64,000 nucleotides of DNA from Streptomyces griseoluteus (GTDB lineage Bacteria; Actinomycetota; Actinomycetes; Streptomycetales; Streptomycetaceae): positions 1-64,000 of the forward strand of contig JOBE01000037.1 of assembly GCA_000717735.1 (NCBI GenBank), in the 5' to 3' direction. Shown here in pieces: positions 34,064 through 41,574 of this stretch. Each line of letters starts with the position of its first letter. The stretch's first letter is position 1. The position numbers were made by a program, and so were the translations under genes. Below the pieces are notes generated by a model, which made no database searches, was not told the origin of the DNA, and was given only the letters and a program-made list of their open reading frames with translations.

Positions 34064-34414
34064 GTGACGACACAGCCTGACCACACCGGAGAACTCATCC
34101 CGCGCCCCGAGCAGACTCCCTCCGCTCTGCGGGCAGCCCTCGCGGTCGTCGCGCCCGAGCGGCTGCCCGAGATGGACGCCAGCCAGCGAGCCGCCGTGGC
34201 GGAGGCCATCGAGCAGAGCGGTATCACCCCGCTGCGCATGTTCCTGATCCAGTGGGCCGCCGTCATCGAGATCGAACGCTTCCCCGACACCGCCCGCGAA
34301 CTGCGCCGCGCCGAGTACCTGGCCCGGATCGCCGAGGACCCGGAGGAGAGCCGGCGATATGTACGGGCGGCGGGGGACATCATCCGTGCGGCGCACAGGG
34401 CGGTGGGCGGGTGA
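34064..34414 (+). CDS. DUF6247 family protein, putative antitoxin-like partner
   Basis: 116 residues. Recognised by the Streptomyces DUF6247 pattern: LIPRPEQTPSALRAALAVVAPERLPEM, ITPLRMFLIQWAAVIEIERFPDTARELRRAEYLAR. It is all helical, soluble and without known catalysis. A good GGAGG (34054-34058) favours GTG 34064 over the ATG at 34061. Its stop overlaps by 4 bp (GTGA) the start of an 83-residue protein, an arrangement typical of antitoxin-toxin operons. Whether it is an antitoxin is inference. Confidence 0.8.
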   Translation: MTTQPDHTGELIPRPEQTPSALRAALAVVAPERLPEMDASQRAAVAEAIEQSGITPLRMFLIQWAAVIEIERFPDTARELRRAEYLARIAEDPEESRRYVRAAGDIIRAAHRAVGG

Positions 34415-34662
34415 GCTGGAGGTGGGAGTACGACCCCAGCGAGGAGTACGTGATCGGGGGCGCGCCGCCGGCGTTCGTCGCCGAAGTGGAGAAACGGGCC
34501 GATGAGCTGGTCAGGGCAGCGGAGGCCCTCTACCTCGACGGCTCCTCGTTCCAGGGGGAGAACCCGAGGAGCGAACACGTGCGGGTACCCGGGGGGATGT
34601 TCGTCTTCCTTCTCGTACCGCGCTATGAGCGCGGATACGTCCTCCAGGTGACCTATCTCTGA
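34411..34662 (+). CDS. Small RelE/ParE-like protein, putative toxin
   Basis: 83 residues: MSWRWEYDPSEEY, a central helix (FVAEVEKRADELVRAAEALY), then strands ending VFLLVPRYERGYVLQVTYL. The helix followed by strands with a basic/aromatic end (RYERGY, VTYL) is compatible with the RelE/ParE ribonuclease/gyrase-toxin fold, but the length is short and no conserved catalytic set is certain. It is coupled to the DUF6247 gene by a 4-bp overlap. Confidence 0.6.
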   Translation: MSWRWEYDPSEEYVIGGAPPAFVAEVEKRADELVRAAEALYLDGSSFQGENPRSEHVRVPGGMFVFLLVPRYERGYVLQVTYL

Positions 34663-34695
34663 GAGGCGGCGGTTTCAGCCGGCAGATGTCGATCC

Positions 34696-35103
34696 TTACG
34701 GCTGCGAGGGCTGGGCGGCTTCTGGGAAGCCCAACTCGTCCGGCAGCGCGCTGAACAGATCCTCGGCGAAAGGATCCTGGGAGCGCAGCAACTCCTCGAT
34801 CCGGGGCCGCTGCCCCGCGGTCCGGATGCCGGCTGCCGAAGCCCACAGGAGAGCACCTTCAGCGTCGGTCGGCACCTCGGCGTCGAGCTCTGCGCGCTTG
34901 CGCCGCACGGCCTCGTCGAACTCGGGGGGCCACCCACCGTCCCAGATTCCCCGGGGCAGCTCCAGGGTCTGCCAGTCGCCCGGTCGCGGCCACCACTCAT
35001 GTACGCGGTCCTTCAACCCTTCTTGCTCGATGCTGCCGAACAGGGGTGCTGACCGCAGTGGACGCTCGCTCCGGGCGAAGACCAGGTGACCCGAAAATCC
35101 CAT
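34696..35103 (-). CDS. Hypothetical protein, possibly internally shortened
   Basis: 135 residues beginning MGFSGHLVFARSERPL, with GDWQTLELPRGIWDGGWP then a charged helix (EFDEAVRRKRAELDAEVP). From memory, streptomycete proteins with this opening are usually longer, with more sequence between the WQTL and KRAELDAEVP segments, so this copy may have lost an internal piece; I cannot verify that here. GAGGAG precedes the ATG by about 6 nt. There is no signal peptide or known domain. Confidence 0.65.
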   Translation of the reverse strand: MGFSGHLVFARSERPLRSAPLFGSIEQEGLKDRVHEWWPRPGDWQTLELPRGIWDGGWPPEFDEAVRRKRAELDAEVPTDAEGALLWASAAGIRTAGQRPRIEELLRSQDPFAEDLFSALPDELGFPEAAQPSQP

Positions 35104-35166
35104 GGACGCTCCTCGTTGAATTCGAGCGCACCCTATGGGCTGCCGCTGACACCACAGAAGGGAGTG

Positions 35167-35934
35167 TCACTCCACGGCCGACCGGTACCTCATCCTGTAG
35201 CGGTGCGCCGCCTTCGTCATCAGTGTGACCTCGATCGGGCGTCGATCGTCCGAACAGACGACCCGGAAGGCGAACAGAACCGGCATGTCCTTCGGGAGTT
35301 CGAGCGCGACGACTTCCTCCTCCGTCGGGATCTCCGACGACAGCTCGTCCACGAACTCTCGCGGGGGGAATCCCAGGGAGTCGAGCAGAGCCGGCGTGCC
35401 GCCTCGGATCCGCTTCTTCTCCAGCATCGCCGTGCCCTCGACCAGGCTCAGCGGGTAGTACGACCTCGTGAGCTCCGTGGGCTCGTCGTCCAGGAACAGG
35501 ATCTGCTTGCGCAGCACGGCAGGCTCGCCCTCCTCCAACCGCAGGGCCTCGGCCACTTCCCGCGGCGGGACGACGACCGCGACGTCGAGGAGCCGCGACC
35601 TGCCGACCTGCTGCCGCTTCGCTGCCTCGGACACCCACGGGTAGGGATCGCCCGGCCCGGCCGGCTTCATGTAGCTGAGCGGCTCGATGGACTGCTGTGC
35701 GTGCTGCCGCACGTATACGCCCCTGCCGGGGAGCCCTTCGAGCAGCCCTTCGGCCTTCAGCATCTGGAGGGCCTTCTGCACGGTGGTGTTGGCGACGCCG
35801 CCGTGCTGTTCCATCAGCTCTGCCGTCGAGCCGAGCTTGCTGCCCGGAGGGAGTTCTCCACGGGTGATCCGGCGTCGCAGCTCCGCCGCGATCTTCTGGT
35901 GCGGTGATCTCGGATCCTTGAACTCCTTCGGCAT
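35167..35934 (-). CDS. GntR family regulator with UTRA domain
   Basis: 255 residues. The N-terminal GntR winged helix (about 10-75: KIAAELRRRITRGELPPGSK, VANTTVQKALQMLKAEGLLE) is joined to a UTRA ligand domain (about 95-250) with PAVLRKQILFLDDEPTELTRSYYPL and RIRGGTPALLDSLGF. This HutC-like layout is used by plasmid repressors such as KorSA/TraR of Streptomyces elements as well as by metabolic regulators. Its ATG shares one base with the stop of the UTRA-only gene upstream (TGATG), so both proteins are made from one mRNA. Confidence 0.9.
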   Translation of the reverse strand: MPKEFKDPRSPHQKIAAELRRRITRGELPPGSKLGSTAELMEQHGGVANTTVQKALQMLKAEGLLEGLPGRGVYVRQHAQQSIEPLSYMKPAGPGDPYPWVSEAAKRQQVGRSRLLDVAVVVPPREVAEALRLEEGEPAVLRKQILFLDDEPTELTRSYYPLSLVEGTAMLEKKRIRGGTPALLDSLGFPPREFVDELSSEIPTEEEVVALELPKDMPVLFAFRVVCSDDRRPIEVTLMTKAAHRYRMRYRSAVE

Positions 35935-36479
35935 CACACGCCCTGCTTCCCGAGCCGGTATGTGAGGTGCCTGTCGGCCGGCATGGTCATCACGGAGGCC
36001 TCCATCGGCGTCCCGTCGGCGGTCCGCGTCAGGCGGAGCAGGCGCAGGACGGCGCTCCCCTCGGGCAGGCCCAAGTGCTCGCACTCGTCCACGGTGGCGA
36101 GGGCGGCACTCACGTCCTCCACGACCTCGGCGCCGGTGTACCCCAGGTCCCTGAGCAGGCTGATGGCGCCGCCAGGAACCTTGCGCCGTTCCGCGAGCGG
36201 TGTGCCGGAGGCGATGGCGAGCGGGTAGTAGGAGTCGGCCAGCTCCACGGGCTGGTCGTCGAGCAGGATCAGCCGGCGCCTGACGATCACGTGCTCACCG
36301 GGAGGCAACTGCAGGGCAGCGCGGACAGCGTCGGGAGCGACCACTTCGCCGGCCTGGAGCAGCAGTTGGCCGCCACGGCGCCCGCGTCGACAGGCCTCAT
36401 CGGTCCACGCGTCCTGCCGGCCAGGTGCGCGTGGGGCCAGGTAGGGCGCAGTCTCGCTGATCCACGCATCGCCCGACAT
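35934..36479 (-). CDS. UTRA domain-only protein
   Basis: 181 residues consisting only of a UTRA ligand-binding domain: HVIVRRRLILLDDQPVELADSYYPLAIASGTP, KVPGGAISLLRDLGYTGAEVVEDVSAAL, and a final strand ASVMTMPADRHLTYRL. It is clearly paralogous to the UTRA half of the next gene, but there is no helix-turn-helix; the first 50 residues (WISETAPYLAPRAPG) are short and unlike GntR. Coupled translation suggests the two UTRA domains may heterodimerise. It could be a dominant modulator of the full-length regulator or a remnant of one. A large palindrome lies upstream. Confidence 0.85.
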   Translation of the reverse strand: MSGDAWISETAPYLAPRAPGRQDAWTDEACRRGRRGGQLLLQAGEVVAPDAVRAALQLPPGEHVIVRRRLILLDDQPVELADSYYPLAIASGTPLAERRKVPGGAISLLRDLGYTGAEVVEDVSAALATVDECEHLGLPEGSAVLRLLRLTRTADGTPMEASVMTMPADRHLTYRLGKQGV

Positions 36480-36589
36480 GCTCGTACCTCCGACTCAGTG
36501 TTGTCAGCGACCCTACTTCCTTCAGCCGAACCAGTGGATTTACCTTAAGCGCTTGCCGCTTATAGCGGCGTGCGCCTAAGGTCGCCGTC
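36480..36589. promoter_or_regulatory. Divergent promoter with a 41-bp imperfect palindrome
   Basis: Arms at 36542-36560 (ACCTTAAGCGCTTGCCGCT) and 36564-36582 (AGCGGCGTGCGCCTAAGGT) match at 16 of 19 positions around a central TAT. It sits between the UTRA-only gene start and a small divergent gene, and is the best candidate operator for the GntR/UTRA pair. Confidence 0.75.
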
Positions 36590-36781
36590 ATGGAAACGAT
36601 GGACGCCGACGGGCAGTCGCAGGGTGCACCAGTGCCGCCCTCGGGCTTGAGCCCGGCCCTCCGCGCTCGCGCCGAAGCCGGATGGCGGAGGTTTCTCGAT
36701 CGGTGGTCCGAGGTCCGCGAGGAGCCGGAAGCGAACCCGATGGGCCCCGTGGAGGCTCTTAACCGCCGTCAGTGGGAGTGA
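36590..36781 (+). CDS. Small hypothetical protein
   Basis: 63 residues, acidic at the start and end (METMDADGQSQGAP, EVREEPEANPMGPVEAL) with a short helix (ALRARAEAGWRRFLDRW). The ATG lies 8 bp after the palindrome and has no clear ribosome binding site. The last 23 bp overlap the end of a convergent GntR-like gene. It is supported only by its position behind the operator and its codon use. Confidence 0.5.
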   Translation: METMDADGQSQGAPVPPSGLSPALRARAEAGWRRFLDRWSEVREEPEANPMGPVEALNRRQWE

Positions 36782-37001
36782 CGAAAGAGCCCTTGCCGGG
36801 CACGGTGATGATCAGTCCGCGCTCGCGAAGTTCACGCATGGCTCGGCGGGCGGTCAGTACGGCGATGCCGTACTCCTCGGCGAGACGGACCGGCGTGGGG
36901 ATCATCCGGTCGGGGGCGTACTCCCCGGTCTCGATCTTCGCTGCGATCACTTCGGCCAGCTGCATGTACAGGGGGCGGGCCGACTGCGGGTCCAGGCTCA
37001 T
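36759..37001 (-). CDS. Stand-alone GntR-type winged-helix protein
   Basis: 80 residues: PLYMQLAEVIAAKIETGEYAPDRMIPTP, RLAEEYGIAVLTARRAMREL, GLIITVPGKGSFVTP. This is a complete GntR DNA-binding domain with no effector domain, as in the small regulators of streptomycete and actinophage elements. Lacking an effector site, it may need a partner or act constitutively. ATG 37001 has a weak ribosome binding site. A CGTGATGCATCACG palindrome lies about 55 bp upstream, in front of a divergent gene pair. Confidence 0.85.
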   Translation of the reverse strand: MSLDPQSARPLYMQLAEVIAAKIETGEYAPDRMIPTPVRLAEEYGIAVLTARRAMRELRERGLIITVPGKGSFVTPTDGG

Positions 37002-37054
37002 GGGCTCAAGATAGATAGTCACACAAATACACGTTCGGATGGATCTAGCTACAG

Positions 37055-37078
37055 CGTGATGCATCACGGTGCATCACG
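37055..37078. promoter_or_regulatory. Palindromic operator upstream of the small GntR gene
   Basis: Perfect 14-bp palindrome CGTGATGCATCACG (37055-37068) followed at once by a second half-site GTGCATCACG (37069-37078). It lies between the GntR-like gene and the divergent membrane-protein gene. Confidence 0.75.
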
Positions 37079-37169
37079 ACCTACGGTGTGGGGCACGAAA
37101 CAGAAGACCCCGGCGACCGCTGCAACCGGCCCCGGGGCATGGCCACCAACTACCAACGGAGTTGATGAC

Positions 37170-37517
37170 GTGCGGAACCCTATCGCGCGCCTGCTGGGCA
37201 GGGTCCTGATTCCCGTACTGCTCGGGCTGCTCATGCTGAGCCTGCCGCCCACCGGGCGGCACCGGCCCCGCCCCGTCGCCCACCCCCGGCCGGCGCCCCG
37301 GCGCCAGGCGCCGCGCCACCGCGCACCCGCCCGGCGATCCCCTTACGCCCAGGAACAGACGGCGCCGATCGACGGCTCCCGGTCGCCCCTGGAGCGTCCC
37401 TACCTGGCGGCCGCCTCGGCGCGGGCCGTGCAGCGGAGGCGGCGGCGGGCGTTGTGGCTGGCCACCGTCGGGGTGGACGTCGACCAGCGGAACATCCACG
37501 CCGGGGCCGCCCGATGA
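37170..37517 (+). CDS. Small membrane-anchored basic protein, plasmid-cargo type
   Basis: 115 residues: one transmembrane helix near the N-terminus (VLIPVLLGLLMLSLPP), a very Arg/Pro/His-rich linker, and a C-terminal RRRRRALWLATVGVDVDQRNIH motif. Proteins with this ending (arginine-rich helix then LW-A-V-GVDV) occur in integrative plasmids and mobile islands of streptomycetes; no function is known to me. GTG 37170 with GGAG 8-11 nt upstream. It is coupled by an ATGA overlap to the next gene. Confidence 0.7.
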   Translation: MRNPIARLLGRVLIPVLLGLLMLSLPPTGRHRPRPVAHPRPAPRRQAPRHRAPARRSPYAQEQTAPIDGSRSPLERPYLAAASARAVQRRRRRALWLATVGVDVDQRNIHAGAAR

Positions 37518-37864
37518 GCCGCTGCGGGGCGCGGTGGTCCGTGTTCGACGTCGCCGAGGCGGTGCGGCCGGTGTGGGGCGGCTCCGTGTGCGTGCGCGCC
37601 GTGGGGCATGACGGTCCACACCGGGACCGTGCGGGCGACGGCTGGTGGGTGACGCCGGAGATCGCGGACGCCGTGACCGTGTCCCTGCTGGCGGGCGCCC
37701 TCATGGCCGCGCCCGCCGAGCCGGAGTTCACGTCACCGCGCTGCGTCATGGGCCACCACGACCACTGCCGGGACCATGTCCACCGCGACAGCGGCGTACA
37801 AGGGGTCCGTTATCTCGTGTGCGGGTGCGCCTGCCATGCGGCGGCGGTCTCGGTAGGCGAGTGA
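37514..37864 (+). CDS. Small Cys/His-rich protein
   Basis: 116 residues with several Cys and His that could bind zinc: VCVRAVGHDGPHRD, then CVMGHHDHCRDHVH and a final CGCACH. The first segment resembles the short CxxxxGHxGxH element found in many Streptomyces plasmid-type hypotheticals. ATG overlaps the preceding stop by 4 bp. A strong hairpin terminator follows. Function is unknown. Confidence 0.7.
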   Translation: MSRCGARWSVFDVAEAVRPVWGGSVCVRAVGHDGPHRDRAGDGWWVTPEIADAVTVSLLAGALMAAPAEPEFTSPRCVMGHHDHCRDHVHRDSGVQGVRYLVCGCACHAAAVSVGE

Positions 37865-37882
37865 TCAGACCGCAGCGGACGA

Positions 37883-37915
37883 TTCCCGTCCACCTTTTCT
37901 CGTGGTGGACGGGAA
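37883..37915. terminator. Terminator between the small-gene pair and a lipoprotein gene
   Basis: A perfect 12-bp stem (TTCCCGTCCACC, 37883-37894 with 37904-37915), 9-nt loop containing TTTTCT. It lies between convergent genes. Confidence 0.88.
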
Positions 37916-37933
37916 ACCGTCGACGCGTCGCTG

Positions 37934-38467
37934 TCAGGGCCGAACGGAGGACACCTGCCAAGCGACCATGCCCGTGGCTCCGGCCGTCGCGGTGATATCG
38001 AGGGGAAATTCCGCAGGGGCGTTTTCGACGCGCAGGGAAACGGGCACTCCGTCGCACCGCACGGATTGTGAGGTCTTGTCCGCTACGGCGACCTTCACGG
38101 CACCCCTTCCTGCACAGGCCACGGCGACCTCGTAAGCCTTGCCCTTCTTGAGCATGGAGAGGTTGTGTACGCCTTCCGCGACCCGCTCCAGTCCGGATTC
38201 GACATAATTCGGCTCGTACTCCGGCTCGTTGAGCGAGAGCGTCGCCAGGGCGGCCTTGGCGCGCTTGCCCTGCGCTTCCTCGCCTTCAGCCAGGGGCGAC
38301 GGCGTCGCACTCGGCTGCTTCGTCGCCGAGGCCGACGGGGTCCCCGAGGTGACCGCGCCGTCGTCGGTGCAGCCGGCTGTGAGGAGGGCCGTGAGAGCAA
38401 CGGCCGCGGCTGCCGCCAGCGGCCTGCGCGTCGCCGTAGAACGCTGCTCGTTTCCCGGTACCGCCAT
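37934..38467 (-). CDS. Lipoprotein of unknown function
   Basis: 177 residues. Signal peptide AAAAAVALTALLTAGC with lipobox TAGC, a Ser/Thr/Pro linker, then a small domain with two cysteines (VAVACAGRGAVKVAV, SQSVRCDGVPVSL). The strand-rich C-terminal half (RVENAPAEFPLDITATAGATGMVAWQV) looks like an immunoglobulin- or beta-sandwich-like fold; I have seen similar streptomycete lipoproteins but no function. GAGGGGGACGG precedes ATG 38467. About 190 bp without a gene lie upstream and hold only its probable promoter and a short CAATTC/GAATTG inverted repeat. Confidence 0.8.
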   Translation of the reverse strand: MAVPGNEQRSTATRRPLAAAAAVALTALLTAGCTDDGAVTSGTPSASATKQPSATPSPLAEGEEAQGKRAKAALATLSLNEPEYEPNYVESGLERVAEGVHNLSMLKKGKAYEVAVACAGRGAVKVAVADKTSQSVRCDGVPVSLRVENAPAEFPLDITATAGATGMVAWQVSSVRP

Positions 38468-38656
38468 CCGTCCCCCTCGGTAGGCCATTGAGCGGTTCCA
38501 CTTCCGACGCGTCTCAGGTCGGGGAGGTGGCCGCATGAACGGACGGTATCCAGGGTTCAGAGGCAGGCGTGAGAAACCATCAATTCCTGAGGAAGAATTG
38601 AGGAATACGAACCAGGCCATCGCTCGGATACAGCGGCAAGCGATCCCGCTCGGGTC

Positions 38657-39274
38657 TCAGGATCCGTCGGCCCCCGCCTCGTAGGGGAACCGCGCCAGCG
38701 GCGTCTCGCCCTCGAAGAAGGTCTTCGCGCGGCGCATCGCGCGTTCGTCGGCGCGGACGCGGCCCGGGCGGGAGCCCGTTCCCGTCAGGACGCCGCCGAA
38801 GCGCATGCGGAGGTAGGCCGCCGAGAGGCTCAGGGTGGTGGTCATGCCGGCCGCGACGGTGTGGTCGTCGTTGGCCATGACCGTCACGCCCCACAGCGTC
38901 CCGCCCGCCATCCGTCGCGCGAAGTCCGAGTCCGGCGCGACCAGCCAGCCCGACCAGTAGTCGAGGTAGCGCTTGGTCTGGGCGGACAGGTTGTACCAGT
39001 ACAGCGGCGACGCTATGACGATGTCCGTGGCCTCCAGCGTGGCCTGCCGCAGCAGCTCCTCGTTCTCGTTCGCCGGCCAGCCCGCCGTCTCGTGGCGGCC
39101 GTCCTGGAAGTCCGGCAGGGCGAGCTGGTTCAGGTCCACCCAGCGCTGGGGGATGTGGGACGGCAGTTGCGCGGCGGCCGTGCGCGCGAGGATCTCCGTG
39201 TTGCCGTCCGTGCGCGAGCTGCCGAGGACGAAGAGGAACGAGCGGTTCGGGTCGCCTGCCGGGCCGAGGGTCAT
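38657..39274 (-). CDS. Flavodoxin-fold NAD(P)H-dependent FMN reductase
   Basis: 205-residue cytosolic flavoprotein: FLFVLGSSRTDGNTEILAR is the FMN phosphate-binding loop (GSSRxxGNT), and IVIASPLYWYNLSAQTKRYLDYW is the second FMN contact region of NAD(P)H-dependent oxidoreductases (MdaB/WrbA-like). It reduces quinones, flavins or nitro compounds, with the substrate undefined. It is divergent from the EamA transporter gene. Confidence 0.88.
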   Translation of the reverse strand: MTLGPAGDPNRSFLFVLGSSRTDGNTEILARTAAAQLPSHIPQRWVDLNQLALPDFQDGRHETAGWPANENEELLRQATLEATDIVIASPLYWYNLSAQTKRYLDYWSGWLVAPDSDFARRMAGGTLWGVTVMANDDHTVAAGMTTTLSLSAAYLRMRFGGVLTGTGSRPGRVRADERAMRRAKTFFEGETPLARFPYEAGADGS

Positions 39275-39430
39275 GGCTGCTCCGGGATTAAGGGGGGGAG
39301 GGGTGTGCCCCTTCCAACTTCCGCCGCTCCAGGGCTATTCCGTCCCCATCGGCCCCACCGATCGCCCCCATCGGCAGGACGCCCCACTGGCTCGTGGACC
39401 GGGTCCGGGCCCGCTCGTAGCGTCGTCCCC

Positions 39431-40369
39431 ATGAGAAACGAAACGCGCGGCACCGTCGAACTCACCCTCGCCATGGTGCTCTCCGGCACCCTCGGCGTCT
39501 TCGTCGTCGAGTCCGGGGCCTCGCCGTTCGAGGTGGTGTTCTTCCGGTGCCTCTTCGGGGCCCTCGCCCTCGGGGCGTACAGCCTCGTCCGGGGGTTCTT
39601 CACCGGGCACGGGTTCACCCCGAAGAAGCTCGGACTCGCCGCGCTCGGCGGGGTGTTCATCGTCTTCAACTGGGTGTTCCTCTTCGAGGCCTACGAGGTC
39701 AGTTCCATCTCCCTGGCCACCGTCGTCTACCACACCCAGCCGTTCTTCCTCGTGCTGCTCGGGGCGGTGTTCACGAGGGAGCGGATCTCCGCGGGGAAGC
39801 TCGGCTGGCTCGCGCTCGCCTTCCTCGGGCTCGTGCTCGTCTCCGGCGTACGGCCCGGGGAGACCGCCTCCCTCAAGGGCCTCGGGTTCGCGCTCGCCGC
39901 CGCCGTGCTCTACGCCCTCGCGACCTTCGTCACCAAGCGGATCACCGGCGTACGCCCCCATCTCGTCGCCCTCGTGCAGGTGCTCGTCGGGCTTCCGCTG
40001 CTGCTGCCCTTCGCCGACTTCGGCGCCGCCGCCGGGCTCGGCAGCGGGTGGCTGTGGCTCGTGGGGCTCGGGCTCATCCACACCGGGCTCATGTACGTGC
40101 TCATGTACGCGGCCTACGCCAAGCTGCCCACCGCCAAGATCGCCGTCCTCGCCTTCACCTACCCGGCCGTCGCCATGGGCGTCGACTGGGCCGTGTACGG
40201 GCACCACATCGGGCTCGTCCAGGCGCTCGGCGTCCCGCTGATCGTCCTCGCCAGCCTCAAGGTCACCCTCGCTGCTCGGACACCAGCCGCCGCGCCTGCT
40301 CCACGAACAGCCGGACATGCGCCGGAAGCCGCTTCCCCCGCCGCCACGCGAGCTGCGCGAAGAGGGTGA
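39431..40369 (+). CDS. EamA (DMT superfamily) transporter
   Basis: 312-residue membrane protein with ten hydrophobic helices and two EamA repeats (LTLAMVLSGTLGVFVVESG and LGFALAAAVLYALATFVTK openings). It exports or exchanges small metabolites such as amino acids or nucleotides, with no known substrate here. The normal family end is near SLKVTLAAR; the last 30 residues are Ala/Pro-rich and are encoded by DNA antisense to the LysR gene (107-bp overlap). The convergent LysR and the overlap suggest a linked regulatory history. Confidence 0.88.
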   Translation: MRNETRGTVELTLAMVLSGTLGVFVVESGASPFEVVFFRCLFGALALGAYSLVRGFFTGHGFTPKKLGLAALGGVFIVFNWVFLFEAYEVSSISLATVVYHTQPFFLVLLGAVFTRERISAGKLGWLALAFLGLVLVSGVRPGETASLKGLGFALAAAVLYALATFVTKRITGVRPHLVALVQVLVGLPLLLPFADFGAAAGLGSGWLWLVGLGLIHTGLMYVLMYAAYAKLPTAKIAVLAFTYPAVAMGVDWAVYGHHIGLVQALGVPLIVLASLKVTLAARTPAAAPAPRTAGHAPEAASPAATRAARRG

Positions 40370-41147
40370 ACGGGGCCTCCCACGGCAGCGGGACCAGGGT
40401 CCCCGACGCCAGTTCCTCCGCGACCGCCACCCGGGGCAGCAGCGCCACCCCGAGGCCCGCCGCCACCCCGCGCTTGGTCGCCTCGATCGTGCCGAACTCC
40501 ATGAACGGCGGCGCCCACTCCCGCAGTTCCGCCTCGAACAGGTCCCGGTACGGGCAGCCGGGCTCGGTGCCCACCAGCTGCGCCCCGGCCACGTCCGCGG
40601 CCGTCAGGGCCGTACGCCCCGCCAGGGGATGCCCGGGACCGGCCACCAGGACCAGCGGCTCCGGCGCGAGGACCTCCGACTCCAGGCCCTCGTGCTCCGT
40701 GTCCGGCTCCATCAGGAAGCCGACGTCGTACGTGCCCTGCCGCAGCGCCTGCCGGGTCTCGTCGCCGAGCGTGGGCCGCAGCGTGAGCCGCACCCCCGGG
40801 TAGCGGTGGTGGAAGTACTCCAGGAGCGGCGGCAGCCGGTAGGAGGTGAGGGACTCCATGGTGCCCACCGCGATCGTTCCCGAGGGGTCGCCCGCGCCGG
40901 CCATCGCCGTACGGGCCTCCTCCGCGAGCTCCGCCATCCGGCGGGCGTACGGCAGGAGGCGTTCACCCGCCTCCGTGAGCCGGATGCGGCTGCCCAGGCG
41001 CTCGAACAGCTCCACCCCGAGCGAGGACTCCAGGGAACGGATCTGGCCGGTGACGCTGGACTGGGCGTAGCCGAGGTCGGCCGCCGCCCGGGTGAAGGAG
41101 AGGACGTCCGCGACCTTCTCGAAGGTCGCCAGGAGCCGCAGCTCCAT
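40263..41147 (-). CDS. LysR family transcriptional regulator
   Basis: 294 residues. The winged helix-turn-helix (MELRLLATFEKVADVLSFTRAAADLGYAQSSVTGQIR pattern, residues 1-60) and the two-lobed co-inducer domain (VGTMESLTSYRLPPLL, LVLVAGPGHPLAG, GCPYRDLFE) match LysR regulators that control amino-acid or aromatic-acid genes. It ends 107 bp inside the convergent EamA gene, a candidate target, although LysR targets are usually divergent. Confidence 0.92.
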   Translation of the reverse strand: MELRLLATFEKVADVLSFTRAAADLGYAQSSVTGQIRSLESSLGVELFERLGSRIRLTEAGERLLPYARRMAELAEEARTAMAGAGDPSGTIAVGTMESLTSYRLPPLLEYFHHRYPGVRLTLRPTLGDETRQALRQGTYDVGFLMEPDTEHEGLESEVLAPEPLVLVAGPGHPLAGRTALTAADVAGAQLVGTEPGCPYRDLFEAELREWAPPFMEFGTIEATKRGVAAGLGVALLPRVAVAEELASGTLVPLPWEAPFTLFAQLAWRRGKRLPAHVRLFVEQARRLVSEQRG

Positions 41148-41181
41148 CAGGACCCGGACCTCTCGCCGCGACGCGGTCCCA

Positions 41182-41574
41182 TCAGCTCTCGGTGTCCTTG
41201 TCGCCGTCCTGCTCGCGCTTCTTCAGCTCCTCCTCGCGGCGGCGCAGGTCCGCCTCCCAGTCCTTGAGGACGGCCTCGTCCTTCTCGTTCTCGTCCTTCA
41301 GGGACTTGAGGAACTCGGGGTTGTCGTCGGGGGCGACCCATTCGGTGCGGTGGTTGCGGTGCCAGTCGGACGGCGTACGGCCGCCGGCGGGTGCGCGGCG
41401 CGTCTTGCCCGCGGCGAACCAGACGATCGGGCCGACGATCCAGAACAGCAGGATGATGATGACCCAGACGACCTTCGGCAGGTGCTTGGCCTCGTCCTCG
41501 GGGGTGTTCAGACAGTCGATGAACGCGTAGATCGTCAGCGCCAGCGGCAGGATGTACATCAGCGCCCTGAGCAT
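41182..41574 (-). CDS. PLDc_N domain small membrane protein
   Basis: 130 residues. Two N-terminal helices (ALMYILPLALTIYAFIDCL, VVWVIIILLFWIVGPIVWFAAG) form the PLDc_N (PF13396) membrane domain, found alone in many actinobacterial proteins. A charged coiled-coil tail follows (EFLKSLKDENEKDEAVLKDWEADLRRREEELKKREQ is the character, cytosolic). No phospholipase domain is attached. Function is unknown. The start lies about 90 bp from the divergent menaquinone cluster. Confidence 0.88.
   Translation of the reverse strand: MLRALMYILPLALTIYAFIDCLNTPEDEAKHLPKVVWVIIILLFWIVGPIVWFAAGKTRRAPAGGRTPSDWHRNHRTEWVAPDDNPEFLKSLKDENEKDEAVLKDWEADLRRREEELKKREQDGDKDTES

Noticed and set aside
37056..37169. Upstream ATG start for the plasmid-type membrane protein
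   Set aside because: It would begin inside the palindromic operator and adds residues with no signal-like or conserved features. GTG 37170 has a ribosome binding site.
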